A DNA stretch of 64,000 nucleotides, taken from RPQJ01 sp963754535 (lineage in GTDB: Bacteria; Pseudomonadota; Gammaproteobacteria; Steroidobacterales; Steroidobacteraceae). The notes beneath the pieces were generated by a model. It made no database searches and was not told the DNA's origin. It saw only the letters and a list, made by a program, of their open reading frames with translations. This document shows positions 16,386-25,293 of this stretch, piece by piece. Each line of letters starts with the position of its first letter. The first letter of the stretch is position 1. The position numbers were made by a program, and so were the translations under genes. Location of the stretch: NCBI GenBank assembly GCA_963754535.1, contig CAVWGG010000013.1, positions 6,555-70,554 of the forward strand. The letters run 5' to 3'.

Positions 16386-17782
16386 TGGGTGCGGCCGCAT
16401 TGCTGCGCGACAGCGACAACCTGCGTGGCTTCGACGAAGACGCCTGGGACGACCTCCTTAACTACATCGAGGAGCGCCGGGTCATCCCCATCGTCGGGCC
16501 GGACCTCCTGCGCGTCGAGACCGACCAGGGTCCGCGGCTGCTGTACGAATGGCTGGCCGAGAAGCTGGCGGTCAAGCTGTCGGTCGACCCCGCCGGGCTC
16601 CCCCAGCCGCTCACGCTCAACGACGTCGTTTGCAGCTACCTCGGTCAGCGCGGGCGCCGCGAGGAAGCCTACACGCGCCTGCGCTCGATCATGCGCGAGG
16701 TGACGATCGCGCCGCCCATGGCGCTGCGGCAGCTGGCGCAGATCACGGACTTCGACCTCTTCATCACGACGACGTTCGACCCGTTGCTGGAGCAGGCTGT
16801 GAACCTCGAAAGGTTCGGCGGCCAGCCGCACGCTGAAGTCATCGCGTACGCACCGAACCGCGTGTCCGACCTCCCGGCCGAGCGCAGCCAACTGCAGCGC
16901 CCGGTCGTCTACCACATGCTGGGCAAGCTCTCGGCTTCGCCCACGTACGTCGTCTCCGACGAGGACATGCTCGAGTTCATCTGCGCGCTGCAGTCCGAAC
17001 ACCTCACGCCCGAGAAGCTGTTTCACGAACTCGAGCACAGCCACCTGCTGCTGATCGGCAGCGATTTTTCCAACTGGCTGGCGCGCCTGTTCCTGCGCAT
17101 GGCCAAGCGCAAGCGCCTGTCGGACCCGCGCGATTTCGGCGAGATCCTGGCGGACGACCACACGTCGAAGGACGAACGGTTGCTCGCCTTCCTGCAGCAG
17201 GTGAGCGTGCGCACGCGCGTGTTCAGCGGCGCCGAGTCGTTCGTTGCCGAGCTGCACGAGCGCTGGCTGCGCCGGCAGCAGCCGGCAGCGGCGACCTCGA
17301 ACGCGGGGCTGGCTCCCCAGCGGTTCCTGCCGCCTGCGCGTGAGATGCCTGAGAACGCGATCTTCATCAGTTATGCGCGCGAAGACCTGGCGGCGGTGCA
17401 GCGGCTGAAGGCGGCATTGGATGCGGCGGGCCTCGTCACCTGGTTCGACCTCGATCGCCTCGAAGGCGGCGATGACTACGATCGCAAGATCCGCGCGAAT
17501 ATCGGTCGTTGCAGCTTCTTCCTGCCGGTGATTTCGGGCTCGACGCAGCGCCGGCACGAAGCGTACTTCCGTCGTGAATGGAGCTACGCGGTGGATCGCT
17601 CGCGCAACATCGCGGAAGGCGCCGTATTCATCCTGCCTGTCTGCATCGACGACACCGCCGAAGCCGACGCGCTGGTGCCCGAGAAGTTCAAGGCGGTTCA
17701 CATCTCGCGCCTGCCCGGTGGCGAGCCGTCGCCCGACTTCATCCGTCGGTTACAGGAACTCTCGAATTCGCGCCGCGCATGA
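16385..17782 (+). CDS. SIR2-like plus TIR domain protein (putative NADase effector)
   Basis: A 465-residue two-domain protein. Residues about 30-290 look like a SIR2-type Rossmann domain: VIPIVGPDLL (the GAGxS position), FDLFITTTFDPLLEQ (the TTNxD position), VVYHMLGKL (catalytic His region) and LLLIGSDFSNW. Residues about 322-460 are a TIR domain: AIFISYAREDLAAVQ, VTWFDLDRLEGGDDYDRKI and FRREW, whose Glu (about 398) sits at the catalytic Glu position of TIR NADases. The SIR2 Asn is replaced by Thr, so that domain may be inactive. ATG 16385 follows the short upstream ORF. The stop overlaps the STAND gene (ATGA). Bacterial SIR2 and TIR domains usually kill by NAD depletion during phage defence; that role here is inference. 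Confidence 0.8.
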   Translation: MGAAALLRDSDNLRGFDEDAWDDLLNYIEERRVIPIVGPDLLRVETDQGPRLLYEWLAEKLAVKLSVDPAGLPQPLTLNDVVCSYLGQRGRREEAYTRLRSIMREVTIAPPMALRQLAQITDFDLFITTTFDPLLEQAVNLERFGGQPHAEVIAYAPNRVSDLPAERSQLQRPVVYHMLGKLSASPTYVVSDEDMLEFICALQSEHLTPEKLFHELEHSHLLLIGSDFSNWLARLFLRMAKRKRLSDPRDFGEILADDHTSKDERLLAFLQQVSVRTRVFSGAESFVAELHERWLRRQQPAAATSNAGLAPQRFLPPAREMPENAIFISYAREDLAAVQRLKAALDAAGLVTWFDLDRLEGGDDYDRKIRANIGRCSFFLPVISGSTQRRHEAYFRREWSYAVDRSRNIAEGAVFILPVCIDDTAEADALVPEKFKAVHISRLPGGEPSPDFIRRLQELSNSRRA

Positions 17783-20700
17783 AAACCGTACAACCTGACA
17801 TCGCCACCGAGACGACGATCGACCCGGAGAACCCGTGGCTCGGCCTGTCGAGTTATTCGGAAGAAACGCGGGCGTATTTCCACGGTCGCGACGAGGAGGC
17901 TGCCGAACTCGCTCGGCGCGTGCAGCGGAAGCTCCTCACGGTGCTCTTCGGCCAGTCGGGCCTCGGCAAGACGTCGCTGCTGCGCGCGGGACTCGTGCCG
18001 CGCCTGCGTGGTTCGGGCTTCTGTCCCGTCTACGTGCGCGTCGACTACGCCGCGGAATCGCCGTCGCCGGCCGAGCAGATCAAGCAGGCCATCTTCAAGG
18101 TCACGGCCGAGGCGGGCCACTGGACGCGGGCGGGCTCGGCGGTCGAAGGCGAGTCCCTGTGGGAATTCCTGCATCACCGCGGCGACCTGCTGCGCGATGC
18201 GAACGGCGAGACCCTGCTGCCGCTGCTGATCTTCGACCAGTTCGAGGAAATCTTCACGCTCGCGCAGGCCGACGACGCGGGCCGCCAGCGTGCCAAGCGA
18301 TTCCTCGATGAGCTTGCGGACCTGGTCGAGAACCGGCCGCCGGCCGACCTCGAGCGACGCCTCGAGCACGACGAAGCCAACGCCGACGATTTCGATTTTG
18401 CGCGCGCCGATTACCGCATCCTGATCTCGCTGCGCGAGGACTACCTGGCGCATCTCGAGAGCGTGAAGGGCACGATGCCCTCGATCACGCAGAACCGCAT
18501 GCGCCTCGCCCGCATGAACGGCCAGCAGGCGCTGAGCGCGGTCATCCAGCCGGGCGGCAAGCTCGTGTCGCAGGAAGTCGCGGAATCGATCGTGCGTTTC
18601 GTCGCCGGCGGTTCCGAGCTGCAGAACGCGGAAGTGGAGCCGTCGCTGCTCAGCCTGATCTGCCGCGAACTCAACACGGTGCGACTGGCGCAGGGCAGGG
18701 CGGAGATCTCGGCGGACCTGCTGGCCGGCTCCCGCGACACGATCCTGTCGGAGTTCTACGAGCGCGCTCTGGTTGACCAGCCGGCTGGCGTCCGGCGCGT
18801 CATCGAAGACGAGTTGCTCACCGAATCGGGTTATCGCGAGAGCCTGGCCGAGGAGCGCGTGGCAAAGGCGCTGGCCGCAGCGGGCGCCGAGCCCGATGCG
18901 CTGGCGAAACTGGTCGATCGCCGCCTGCTGCGCATCGAGGAACGCCTCGACATGCGCCGCGTCGAATTGACACACGATGTCCTGTGCGGCGTGGTTCGTT
19001 CGAGCCGCAACCTCCGGCACGAACGCGAGGCGCGGGACGAGGCCGAACGGCAACTGGCCGCACAGCAGGAGCGAGCGGCCGAGACTCGGCGCACGCTGCA
19101 CAAGACGCGTCGTTTCGCCATGATCGCCGCGGGCCTGATGCTGGTGGCCCTGGTCAGCGCGGTCTTCGGCTGGATCAACTGGAACCGCGCCAAGGCGGCG
19201 GACCAGCAGGCGCAGAAGGCGCGTGCTGACGCCGAGAAGCTGGTCGGTTTCCTGATCGAGGATTTCTACGCCGAACTCGAACCCACCGGGCGGCTCGAGA
19301 CCATGGGCAAGCTCGCGCACATGGCGGTGAGCTACTACGACGGCCTGCCGGAAGGGTTGCTGACGCCGCAGACGCGGGTCTACCGCGGCATGGCATTGAT
19401 TCGTGAAGCCGGTGCGCTGCTGGCGCGCGGCGATTTCAAGACCGCGAACCCGAAGCTCGACGACGCGACCCGCATCTTTGATGAATTGCGCGCGCAGGGT
19501 GTCGTGACCGAGGACGTGATTGCGGGCCTCGCCCTGTCGAAGTTCACTAGATTTTCATCCTGGGGAGTGACCGGAGCGCCGGGCTCCAAGCCGAGTGACT
19601 TGCAGGAGGCCGCGGACCTGCTGCGGCCCTGGATCAAGAAGCCCGGCACGTCCGCGCCGACCCGGATGCTCTACGCCGACGTGCTCAACTACCTCAGCCA
19701 CACGCTGCCGGAAGGAGAGGACGTGGCCGCGTGCGAGGAGGCCCGCGCGATCCTGCTAGACGCCGGCGCCCGCAACCTGGCGGACCTGCGCGCGGCCTCG
19801 ATTTATGCCGACACGACCGATTCGCAAGCACGTCACATGCTGCAGATGGGCAAGGTCGCGGATACCGAGCGACTCGAGACCGAGGTGTACTCGTATGCCG
19901 AGAAGGTGCTGGCCAAGCGTCCGGGCGACCTGCGGTCAATGGCGAATCGCGCGCTGGCGGCGGACCTGCTCGGCCGCCTGGCCATCCGGCGGCACGACTA
20001 CGCGGTTGCCACGGATTACGCCGCGAAGTCGGCCGAAGCCGGCGAGAGCTACGTCCGCTTCAACCCGTCGGACCTGAATTCGTGGATCTACTGGATCCGC
20101 GGCGCGGAACAGCAGGCCAACGTGCTGCTGGAACAGGGCCGGGTCGACGCTGCGATAGAGGGCTTCCGCCGCGTGGTGGCGCTCGACCGTGATTCGCGCA
20201 AGCCCGCGAGCCTGGGGCCGATGCTCTGGAACATGTGGGGTCAGTTGATGATCACCGAGGGCCGCGACGGCCGGTTCGATGCAGCCCGGAAATCGCAAAT
20301 GGCGGCGGCGGCGGCCGCCAAAGAGGCTGCGGCAGTTGAAGATCCGGGTAGTGGACGGCAGGCCCTGTTTGACCTGTACGGTGACGCGCTGCAGGCGCGA
20401 TTCGACCTGGACCTGGGGAACGACCAGGCTGCTTTCGACCAGGCGATGCAGGTTGCGACACGGATACGTGCGCTCGAACTCGCCCAGGACGCGACGGGTG
20501 GCAACCTCCCCAGCAATACCGCTGCGGTGCGGGCCAATTTCCTGCGCAATATGCTCGCGACACTGACCGTCGCCGCCCTGCGAACCGGCCGCTACGGCGA
20601 AGCCGAAGCCGCCGCACGCGAACGTGCGGCGTTGCCGCCCAACCCGTTCTCGGAACTGGATCCCCAGGACGAGCGATCACGCGCGCAGGTGACGTTGGCG

Positions 20701-20988
20701 CATGCCCTGGTGCTACAGCAGCGCACGGACGAAGCGCGCGCGATCACGGACGTGGAAATTCCGCGCTACCGCGCCGAACTGAAGGCGGGGGCCCGTGGCC
20801 TGGCCTTCGCCAAGGACTATTCGTACGTGCTGTACGTGGATGCGCTGGCACGCCCGCACGGCGATCCGCGCCGCCAGTCGAACCTCGCCGAAGCGTTGCG
20901 CCAGCTCGACGGCATGGGCGACGAAGTGAGCCGGTTGGTCGACATCCGGGAACTGCGCAGCCGGATCGGGGCCGCCGGCGCTGGCTAG
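17779..20988 (+). CDS. STAND NTPase with membrane helix and TPR-like C terminus
   Basis: A 1069-residue signal-transduction NTPase. ENPWLGLSSYSEETRAYFHG leads to the Walker A GQSGLGKTS (58-66) and Walker B LLIFDQFEEIF (about 150), which is the nSTAND1 pattern. A winged-helix segment with VELTHDVLCGVV follows, then a basic coiled linker and one membrane helix (about 446-466, AMIAAGLMLVALVSAVFGW). The rest, about 600 residues, is helical with TPR-like spacing. ATG 17779 overlaps the SIR2/TIR stop (ATGA), so the two proteins are very probably partners: sensor and switch (STAND) with an NAD-cleaving effector. The trigger is unknown. Confidence 0.82.
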   Translation: MKTVQPDIATETTIDPENPWLGLSSYSEETRAYFHGRDEEAAELARRVQRKLLTVLFGQSGLGKTSLLRAGLVPRLRGSGFCPVYVRVDYAAESPSPAEQIKQAIFKVTAEAGHWTRAGSAVEGESLWEFLHHRGDLLRDANGETLLPLLIFDQFEEIFTLAQADDAGRQRAKRFLDELADLVENRPPADLERRLEHDEANADDFDFARADYRILISLREDYLAHLESVKGTMPSITQNRMRLARMNGQQALSAVIQPGGKLVSQEVAESIVRFVAGGSELQNAEVEPSLLSLICRELNTVRLAQGRAEISADLLAGSRDTILSEFYERALVDQPAGVRRVIEDELLTESGYRESLAEERVAKALAAAGAEPDALAKLVDRRLLRIEERLDMRRVELTHDVLCGVVRSSRNLRHEREARDEAERQLAAQQERAAETRRTLHKTRRFAMIAAGLMLVALVSAVFGWINWNRAKAADQQAQKARADAEKLVGFLIEDFYAELEPTGRLETMGKLAHMAVSYYDGLPEGLLTPQTRVYRGMALIREAGALLARGDFKTANPKLDDATRIFDELRAQGVVTEDVIAGLALSKFTRFSSWGVTGAPGSKPSDLQEAADLLRPWIKKPGTSAPTRMLYADVLNYLSHTLPEGEDVAACEEARAILLDAGARNLADLRAASIYADTTDSQARHMLQMGKVADTERLETEVYSYAEKVLAKRPGDLRSMANRALAADLLGRLAIRRHDYAVATDYAAKSAEAGESYVRFNPSDLNSWIYWIRGAEQQANVLLEQGRVDAAIEGFRRVVALDRDSRKPASLGPMLWNMWGQLMITEGRDGRFDAARKSQMAAAAAAKEAAAVEDPGSGRQALFDLYGDALQARFDLDLGNDQAAFDQAMQVATRIRALELAQDATGGNLPSNTAAVRANFLRNMLATLTVAALRTGRYGEAEAAARERAALPPNPFSELDPQDERSRAQVTLAHALVLQQRTDEARAITDVEIPRYRAELKAGARGLAFAKDYSYVLYVDALARPHGDPRRQSNLAEALRQLDGMGDEVSRLVDIRELRSRIGAAGAG

Positions 20989-21012
20989 TCCGCCGGTTTC
21001 GCCGCCGGCGGA
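20989..21012 (+). terminator. Hairpin after the STAND gene
   Basis: TCCGCCGG (20989-20996) pairs with CCGGCGGA (21005-21012) around an 8-base loop, directly after the STAND stop and before the convergent M20 peptidase stop. It lacks a clear U-tract, so it is a weak candidate for an intrinsic terminator. Confidence 0.3.
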
Positions 21013-21022
21013 ACCGTTCCGT

Positions 21023-22450
21023 TCAAGCGGCGATCCGCTGGCCCTTCTGCGCCGCGTGGTCCGCGAGCACCTGCGAGACGCAGCCAGTCACTTTCCTGGC
21101 CGCGTCGAGGTGCAGGAACTCGTTCGGCCCGTGCGCGTTCGAGTTCGGGCCGAGCACGCCCGTGATCAGGAACTGCGTGCCCGGGAATTTCTCGCCGAGC
21201 ATGCCCATGAACGGGATGCTGCCGCCCGTGCCCATGTACATCGAGTCCTTGCCGAAGAACGCGCGTGACGCACGCTGCATCGATTCCCCGAGCCATGGCG
21301 CGAACGAAGGCGCGTTCCACCCGGCCATCGCCGATTCCACGTTGAAGCTGACCTTGGCGCCGTACGGCGGGTCCTGCTCCAGCGCACGCTTGAGGGCACT
21401 GGCGGCGACCTTCGGGTCCATCGTCGGCGTCAGCCGGAACGACAGCTTGAGGCTCGTGTAGGGCCGCAGGACGTTGCCGGCGCTGCGGAACGGAGGGATG
21501 CCCTCGGCGCCCGTCACGCTCAACGTGGGCCGCCACGTGCTGTTGAGCAACAGCTCCAGCGGATCGTTCGACATCGGCTGCATGCCGTGCACGAACGGGA
21601 TGCGTCCCGCGACGATCGGACCGAGCACCGTGGCGGCGGCTTCGGCCTGCGTGCGGCGGTCGGCGGGGATCGGCGTGTTGAGTTCATCGACCAGGATGGC
21701 GCCGGAATGCATGTCCTCGACGCGCGCGAGCAATTCGCGCAGCACGCGCATGCTCGACGGCACGATGCCGCTCGCCATGCCGGAGTGCACGCCTTCGGTG
21801 AGCACGTCGGCCCGCAGCGTGCCGACCAGGTTGCCGCGCAGCGAAGTCGTGCACCAGAGCTGATCGTAGTTGCCACACTCGGCGTCGAGACACACGACCA
21901 GGCTCGGCGTGCCCAGGCGGGCGCCCAGGGCATCGATGTGGGCGGGCAGGTCGGGGCTGCCGCTTTCCTCGCTTGCTTCGATCAGCACGACGCAGCGGGC
22001 GTGGGGAATCTTCTGCTCGCGCAGCGCGCGGATCGCGGCGATGGACGAGAAGAGGGCATACCCGTCGTCGGCGCCGCCGCGGCCGTACAGCTTGCCGTCG
22101 CGAATCACCGGGGTCCAGGGATCGAGTCCGTCCGACCAGCCGGTGAACTCCGGTTGCTTGTCCAGGTGCCCGTACATCAGCACGCAGTCGTCCACGATGC
22201 CCGGGACGTCGACCATGAGCACCGGCGTGCGGCCCTTGAGCCGGAGCACCTCGACCTTGGAGCCGGCTGGCGCCTGTGCCCGGGCCCAGCGCTCCATCAA
22301 CTGGACGGCGGCTTCCATGTGGCCGTGCGCTTCCCAGTCCGGGTCGAAGAGCGGGGACTTGTTCGGAATGCGGACGTAGTCGATCAGCTGCGGCAGGATC
22401 GAGTCCGACCAGGCTGCGTCGATATAGTCTTTTGCCTTTGAAATATCCAT
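21023..22450 (-). CDS. M20-family metallodipeptidase
   Basis: A 475-residue di-zinc peptidase of the M20 dipeptidase type (carnosinase/CNDP-like). Metal ligands appear as MYGHLDKQPE (His), GRGGADDGYA (Asp bridging), ASEESGSPD (Glu-Glu) and LDAECGNYD (Asp), with the last His in NAHGPNEFLHL. The dimerisation lid carries MASGIVPSS. It should hydrolyse dipeptides in the cytoplasm. ATG 22450 is chosen; the longer frame adds only three codons from TTG. No ribosome-binding site is evident, and the upstream DNA is unusually AT-rich for this window. Confidence 0.9.
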   Translation of the reverse strand: MDISKAKDYIDAAWSDSILPQLIDYVRIPNKSPLFDPDWEAHGHMEAAVQLMERWARAQAPAGSKVEVLRLKGRTPVLMVDVPGIVDDCVLMYGHLDKQPEFTGWSDGLDPWTPVIRDGKLYGRGGADDGYALFSSIAAIRALREQKIPHARCVVLIEASEESGSPDLPAHIDALGARLGTPSLVVCLDAECGNYDQLWCTTSLRGNLVGTLRADVLTEGVHSGMASGIVPSSMRVLRELLARVEDMHSGAILVDELNTPIPADRRTQAEAAATVLGPIVAGRIPFVHGMQPMSNDPLELLLNSTWRPTLSVTGAEGIPPFRSAGNVLRPYTSLKLSFRLTPTMDPKVAASALKRALEQDPPYGAKVSFNVESAMAGWNAPSFAPWLGESMQRASRAFFGKDSMYMGTGGSIPFMGMLGEKFPGTQFLITGVLGPNSNAHGPNEFLHLDAARKVTGCVSQVLADHAAQKGQRIAA

Positions 22451-22489
22451 ATAAAACAAATATTTAGTGAATATTGATGAGTGGCTGGT

Positions 22490-23305
22490 TCAAGGCGCAG
22501 CCGCGTCCGCGAAGGAGAAGAACTTTAACGCATTGCGGGTCGTCGCTGCGGCAACGCTCGGAAACTCCTCACCCCGGCAGGCCGCGATGACCTTGACCAC
22601 GTGGGGCAGGTACTTGGGCTCGTTCCGGCGATGCGCGGGCTTGGGCCGCAGGTCGCGTGGCAGCAGGTACGGCGCGTCCGTCTCCACCAACAACCGGTCG
22701 AGCGGGATCTCGCGCACCAGTTCGCGCAGGTGCTGGCCCCGGCGTTCATCGCAGATCCAACCGGTGATCCCGATCGAAAGACCCAGTTCGAGGTAGTCAC
22801 GCAACTCGCGTCCGTCGCCGGTGAAACAGTGGGCGACGCCACCCGCAAGCCGCGGCAGGTAGTCCTTGAGGATGGCGATGAATGCGTCGTGACCGTCGCG
22901 CTGGTGCAGGAATACCGGTTTGCCGCAGTCCACCGCGAGCTCGAGCTGCCAGCGGAAGGCGCGCTCCTGGTCTTCGTGCGACGAGAAGTTGCGGAAGTAG
23001 TCGAGTCCGCACTCGCCGGCCGCGCCGACCTCCGGTGCCGCGAGCAGTTCACGCAGCCGCGGCAGGTCGTCCGCACGGAGGCCACAGGCATGGTGGGGAT
23101 GGACGCCCGCCGTGGCCCGAAACACCGCAGGATTCGTCCGCACGAGGTCGATGGCGCGCTGCGTGCTCTCGAGCGAGCTGCCCGTGATCACCATGTGGCG
23201 CACGCCGGAAGCCACCGCGGCGGCCACGACTTCGGAGCGGTCGTGGTCGAAGCTGTCGTGGGCAAGATTGAGGCCGATGTCGACGAGGGTGGGGGCCGGG
23301 GTCAT
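22490..23305 (-). CDS. tatD: TatD-family metal-dependent deoxyribonuclease
   Basis: A 271-residue TIM-barrel hydrolase. Typical blocks are LVDIGLNLAHDSF (the first metal site, with Asn-Leu in place of the usual HxH), GVHPHHACGL, AAGECGLDYFRNFS, FLHQRDGHDAF, VAHCFTGDGREL and VETDAPYLLPRDLRPKP, ending in RRNEPKYLPHVV. E. coli TatD is a 3'-5' exonuclease involved in DNA repair. ATG 23305 begins the conserved N terminus. It is divergent from the efflux adaptor gene 51 bases away. Confidence 0.92.
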   Translation of the reverse strand: MTPAPTLVDIGLNLAHDSFDHDRSEVVAAAVASGVRHMVITGSSLESTQRAIDLVRTNPAVFRATAGVHPHHACGLRADDLPRLRELLAAPEVGAAGECGLDYFRNFSSHEDQERAFRWQLELAVDCGKPVFLHQRDGHDAFIAILKDYLPRLAGGVAHCFTGDGRELRDYLELGLSIGITGWICDERRGQHLRELVREIPLDRLLVETDAPYLLPRDLRPKPAHRRNEPKYLPHVVKVIAACRGEEFPSVAAATTRNALKFFSFADAAAP

Positions 23306-23356
23306 GCAATGTGGGCTGTGTTAGATTGCGGCGCTTCCCCAGACTAGCGAGTACGC

Positions 23357-24583
23357 ATGGCACTGGACAAGGCAGCGCTCGAAAGCCTGCGCCTCGATCG
23401 CGATCCTGGCGCAGGCAAGTACCGGCAACGCGGTGGTTCGCGCCGCAAGCTCTGGTACGTCCTGGCCGTAGTCGCCGTGGTCGCGGCCGTGCTGGCCTGG
23501 CGCTCGTTCAACAGCGCCGTGCCGGTGCAGACGGTCACGGTCGAATCGCCGACGTCGGCCAGCGGTGCAGTCCTCAACGCTTCCGGGTACGTCGTCGCGC
23601 GGCGGCTGGCGACGGTCAGTTCGAAAGTCACCGGCCAGGTCGCGGAAGTCCTGTTCGAGGAGGGCGCCGAAGTGGAGGCAGGGCAGGTGCTCGCGCGCCT
23701 CGATCGGTCCACGGTCGAAGCCCAGCTCAACGTGTCTGTCAGCAGCGCCGAGGCCGCCCGTCGCAACCTGCGCGAGATCGAGGTGCGGCTCGCAGATGCG
23801 CGCAAGACGCTCGGGCGCAATCGCTCGCTGGTCGAGCGCAAGCTGGTGTCGCAGAGCGTGCTCGACACCTCCGAAGCCGAAGTGGCCGCGCTCAGCGCCC
23901 GCCTTGCGGCAGCGCGCTCCGAAGTCGACGTCGCCATCGCGCAGGTCGGGCTCGGCAAGCAGGAACTCGCCGACCTCGAGATTCGTGCGCCATTCAAGGG
24001 CGTCGTGATTTCGAAGGATGCGCAGCCGGGCGAGATGGTGTCGCCGATGTCGGCCGGCGGTGGCTTCACCCGCACGGGCGTGGCGACGATCGTCGACATG
24101 GACTCGCGCGAAGTCGAGGTCGACGTCAACGAGTCGTACATCAATCGCGTCAGCGCCGGCCAGAAGGTCGAATGCGTGCTCGATGCCTATCCGGACCTGA
24201 AGATTCCCGCTCACGTCATCAGCATCGTCCCGACGGCCGACCGCCAGAAGGCCACCGTGCGTGTGCGCATCGGCCTCGACCAGCTAGATCCGCGCATCCT
24301 GCCGGACATGGGCATCAAGGTCAGTTTCTTCGAAGACGGCGCGCAGCCTGCGGCAAAGGGCGCGCTGCTCGTGCCGGAAAACGCCGTAATCCACGAGGGC
24401 GAGGCAAGCTTCGTCTGGGTCGTGCGCGACGGCAAGGTCGAGAAACGCGCGGTCAAGGTGGGCTCCGCTAAGGACGAGCAGGTGCCGGTCACCGCCGGTC
24501 TCGCGGGTGGCGAGTCCATCGTGGTCGACGCGCCCAGGCGCCTGCGCGACGGCGGGGCCGTGGAGCTGAAGGCAGCGACATGA
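23357..24583 (+). CDS. MacA/HlyD-type periplasmic adaptor of an ABC exporter
   Basis: A 408-residue membrane fusion protein with one N-terminal membrane helix (WYVLAVVAVVAAVLAW, about residues 35-50). A split biotinyl-lipoyl domain follows (ATVSSKVTGQVAEVLFEEGA and LEIRAPFKGVVISKDAQPGE) on either side of a long coiled-coil hairpin (SSAEAARRNLREIEVRLADA...). A beta-barrel and membrane-proximal domain ending PENAVIHEGEASFVWVV close the protein. It bridges the inner-membrane ABC transporter to an outer-membrane channel. It is the first of four overlapping genes (adaptor, ATPase, two permeases); no TolC-like gene is in the window. Confidence 0.9.
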   Translation: MALDKAALESLRLDRDPGAGKYRQRGGSRRKLWYVLAVVAVVAAVLAWRSFNSAVPVQTVTVESPTSASGAVLNASGYVVARRLATVSSKVTGQVAEVLFEEGAEVEAGQVLARLDRSTVEAQLNVSVSSAEAARRNLREIEVRLADARKTLGRNRSLVERKLVSQSVLDTSEAEVAALSARLAAARSEVDVAIAQVGLGKQELADLEIRAPFKGVVISKDAQPGEMVSPMSAGGGFTRTGVATIVDMDSREVEVDVNESYINRVSAGQKVECVLDAYPDLKIPAHVISIVPTADRQKATVRVRIGLDQLDPRILPDMGIKVSFFEDGAQPAAKGALLVPENAVIHEGEASFVWVVRDGKVEKRAVKVGSAKDEQVPVTAGLAGGESIVVDAPRRLRDGGAVELKAAT

Positions 24584-25293
24584 ACGCAGCGCCGGCCGCG
24601 GCCGCGGCGGGAACGTCGATCGTCCGCATCCGCGACCTGGTGAAGGAGTACCGTCGCGGCTCCGAGACCGTGCGGGTGCTCGACGGACTCTCTCTCGACA
24701 TTCAGCAGGGTGATTTCGTCGCGCTCATGGGGCCATCGGGCTCGGGCAAGTCGACGCTGCTCAATCTCATCGGCGGCCTCGACCATCCGACCTCGGGCAC
24801 GCTCGAAGTCGATGGCTTGCGGGTCGATGAACTCGCGGAAGGGTCGCTCGGCCGCTGGCGCGCCGACCATGTCGGTTTCATCTTCCAGATGTACAACCTG
24901 TTGCCGGTGCTCTCCGCCGAGCGCAACGTCGAATTGCCGCTGCTGCTCACCAGCCTCGATCGCGAGAGCCGCATGAAGCGTGTCGCGGCGGCGTTGAAGC
25001 TCGTCGGCCTCGAGCATCGCGCCAAACACCGTCCGCGCGAGCTTTCGGGCGGCCAGGAGCAGCGCGTCGGTATCGCGCGCGCCATCGTCACCGATCCGAC
25101 GCTGCTGCTGTGCGACGAACCCACCGGCGACCTCGATCGCAAGTCGGGCGACGAAATCCTGACCCTGCTCGAGGCGCTCAACGACGAGTACGGCAAGACC
25201 ATCATCATGGTCACGCACGATCCTCATGCCGCCGAACGCGCGCACCGGGTCATCCACCTCGACAAGGGCATGCTGAGCGAAGGGCCGGGATGA
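24580..25293 (+). CDS. ABC exporter ATPase (MacB/LolD type)
   Basis: A 237-residue ABC ATPase: Walker A GPSGSGKST, Q-loop FIFQMYNLLPVLSA, signature LSGGQEQR, Walker B LLLCDEPTGD and the switch His in MVTHDPHAA. The sequence LLPVLSAERNVELPLLL is typical of the MacB/LolD group, which powers mechanotransmission rather than classical transport. It overlaps the adaptor stop by ATGA and its own stop overlaps the permease start (ATGA). Confidence 0.93.
   Translation: MNAAPAAAAAGTSIVRIRDLVKEYRRGSETVRVLDGLSLDIQQGDFVALMGPSGSGKSTLLNLIGGLDHPTSGTLEVDGLRVDELAEGSLGRWRADHVGFIFQMYNLLPVLSAERNVELPLLLTSLDRESRMKRVAAALKLVGLEHRAKHRPRELSGGQEQRVGIARAIVTDPTLLLCDEPTGDLDRKSGDEILTLLEALNDEYGKTIIMVTHDPHAAERAHRVIHLDKGMLSEGPG

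Noticed and set aside
17698..19320. 540-codon minus-strand frame opposite the STAND gene
   Set aside because: Shadow of the Walker A/B-bearing plus-strand gene; no recognisable motif.
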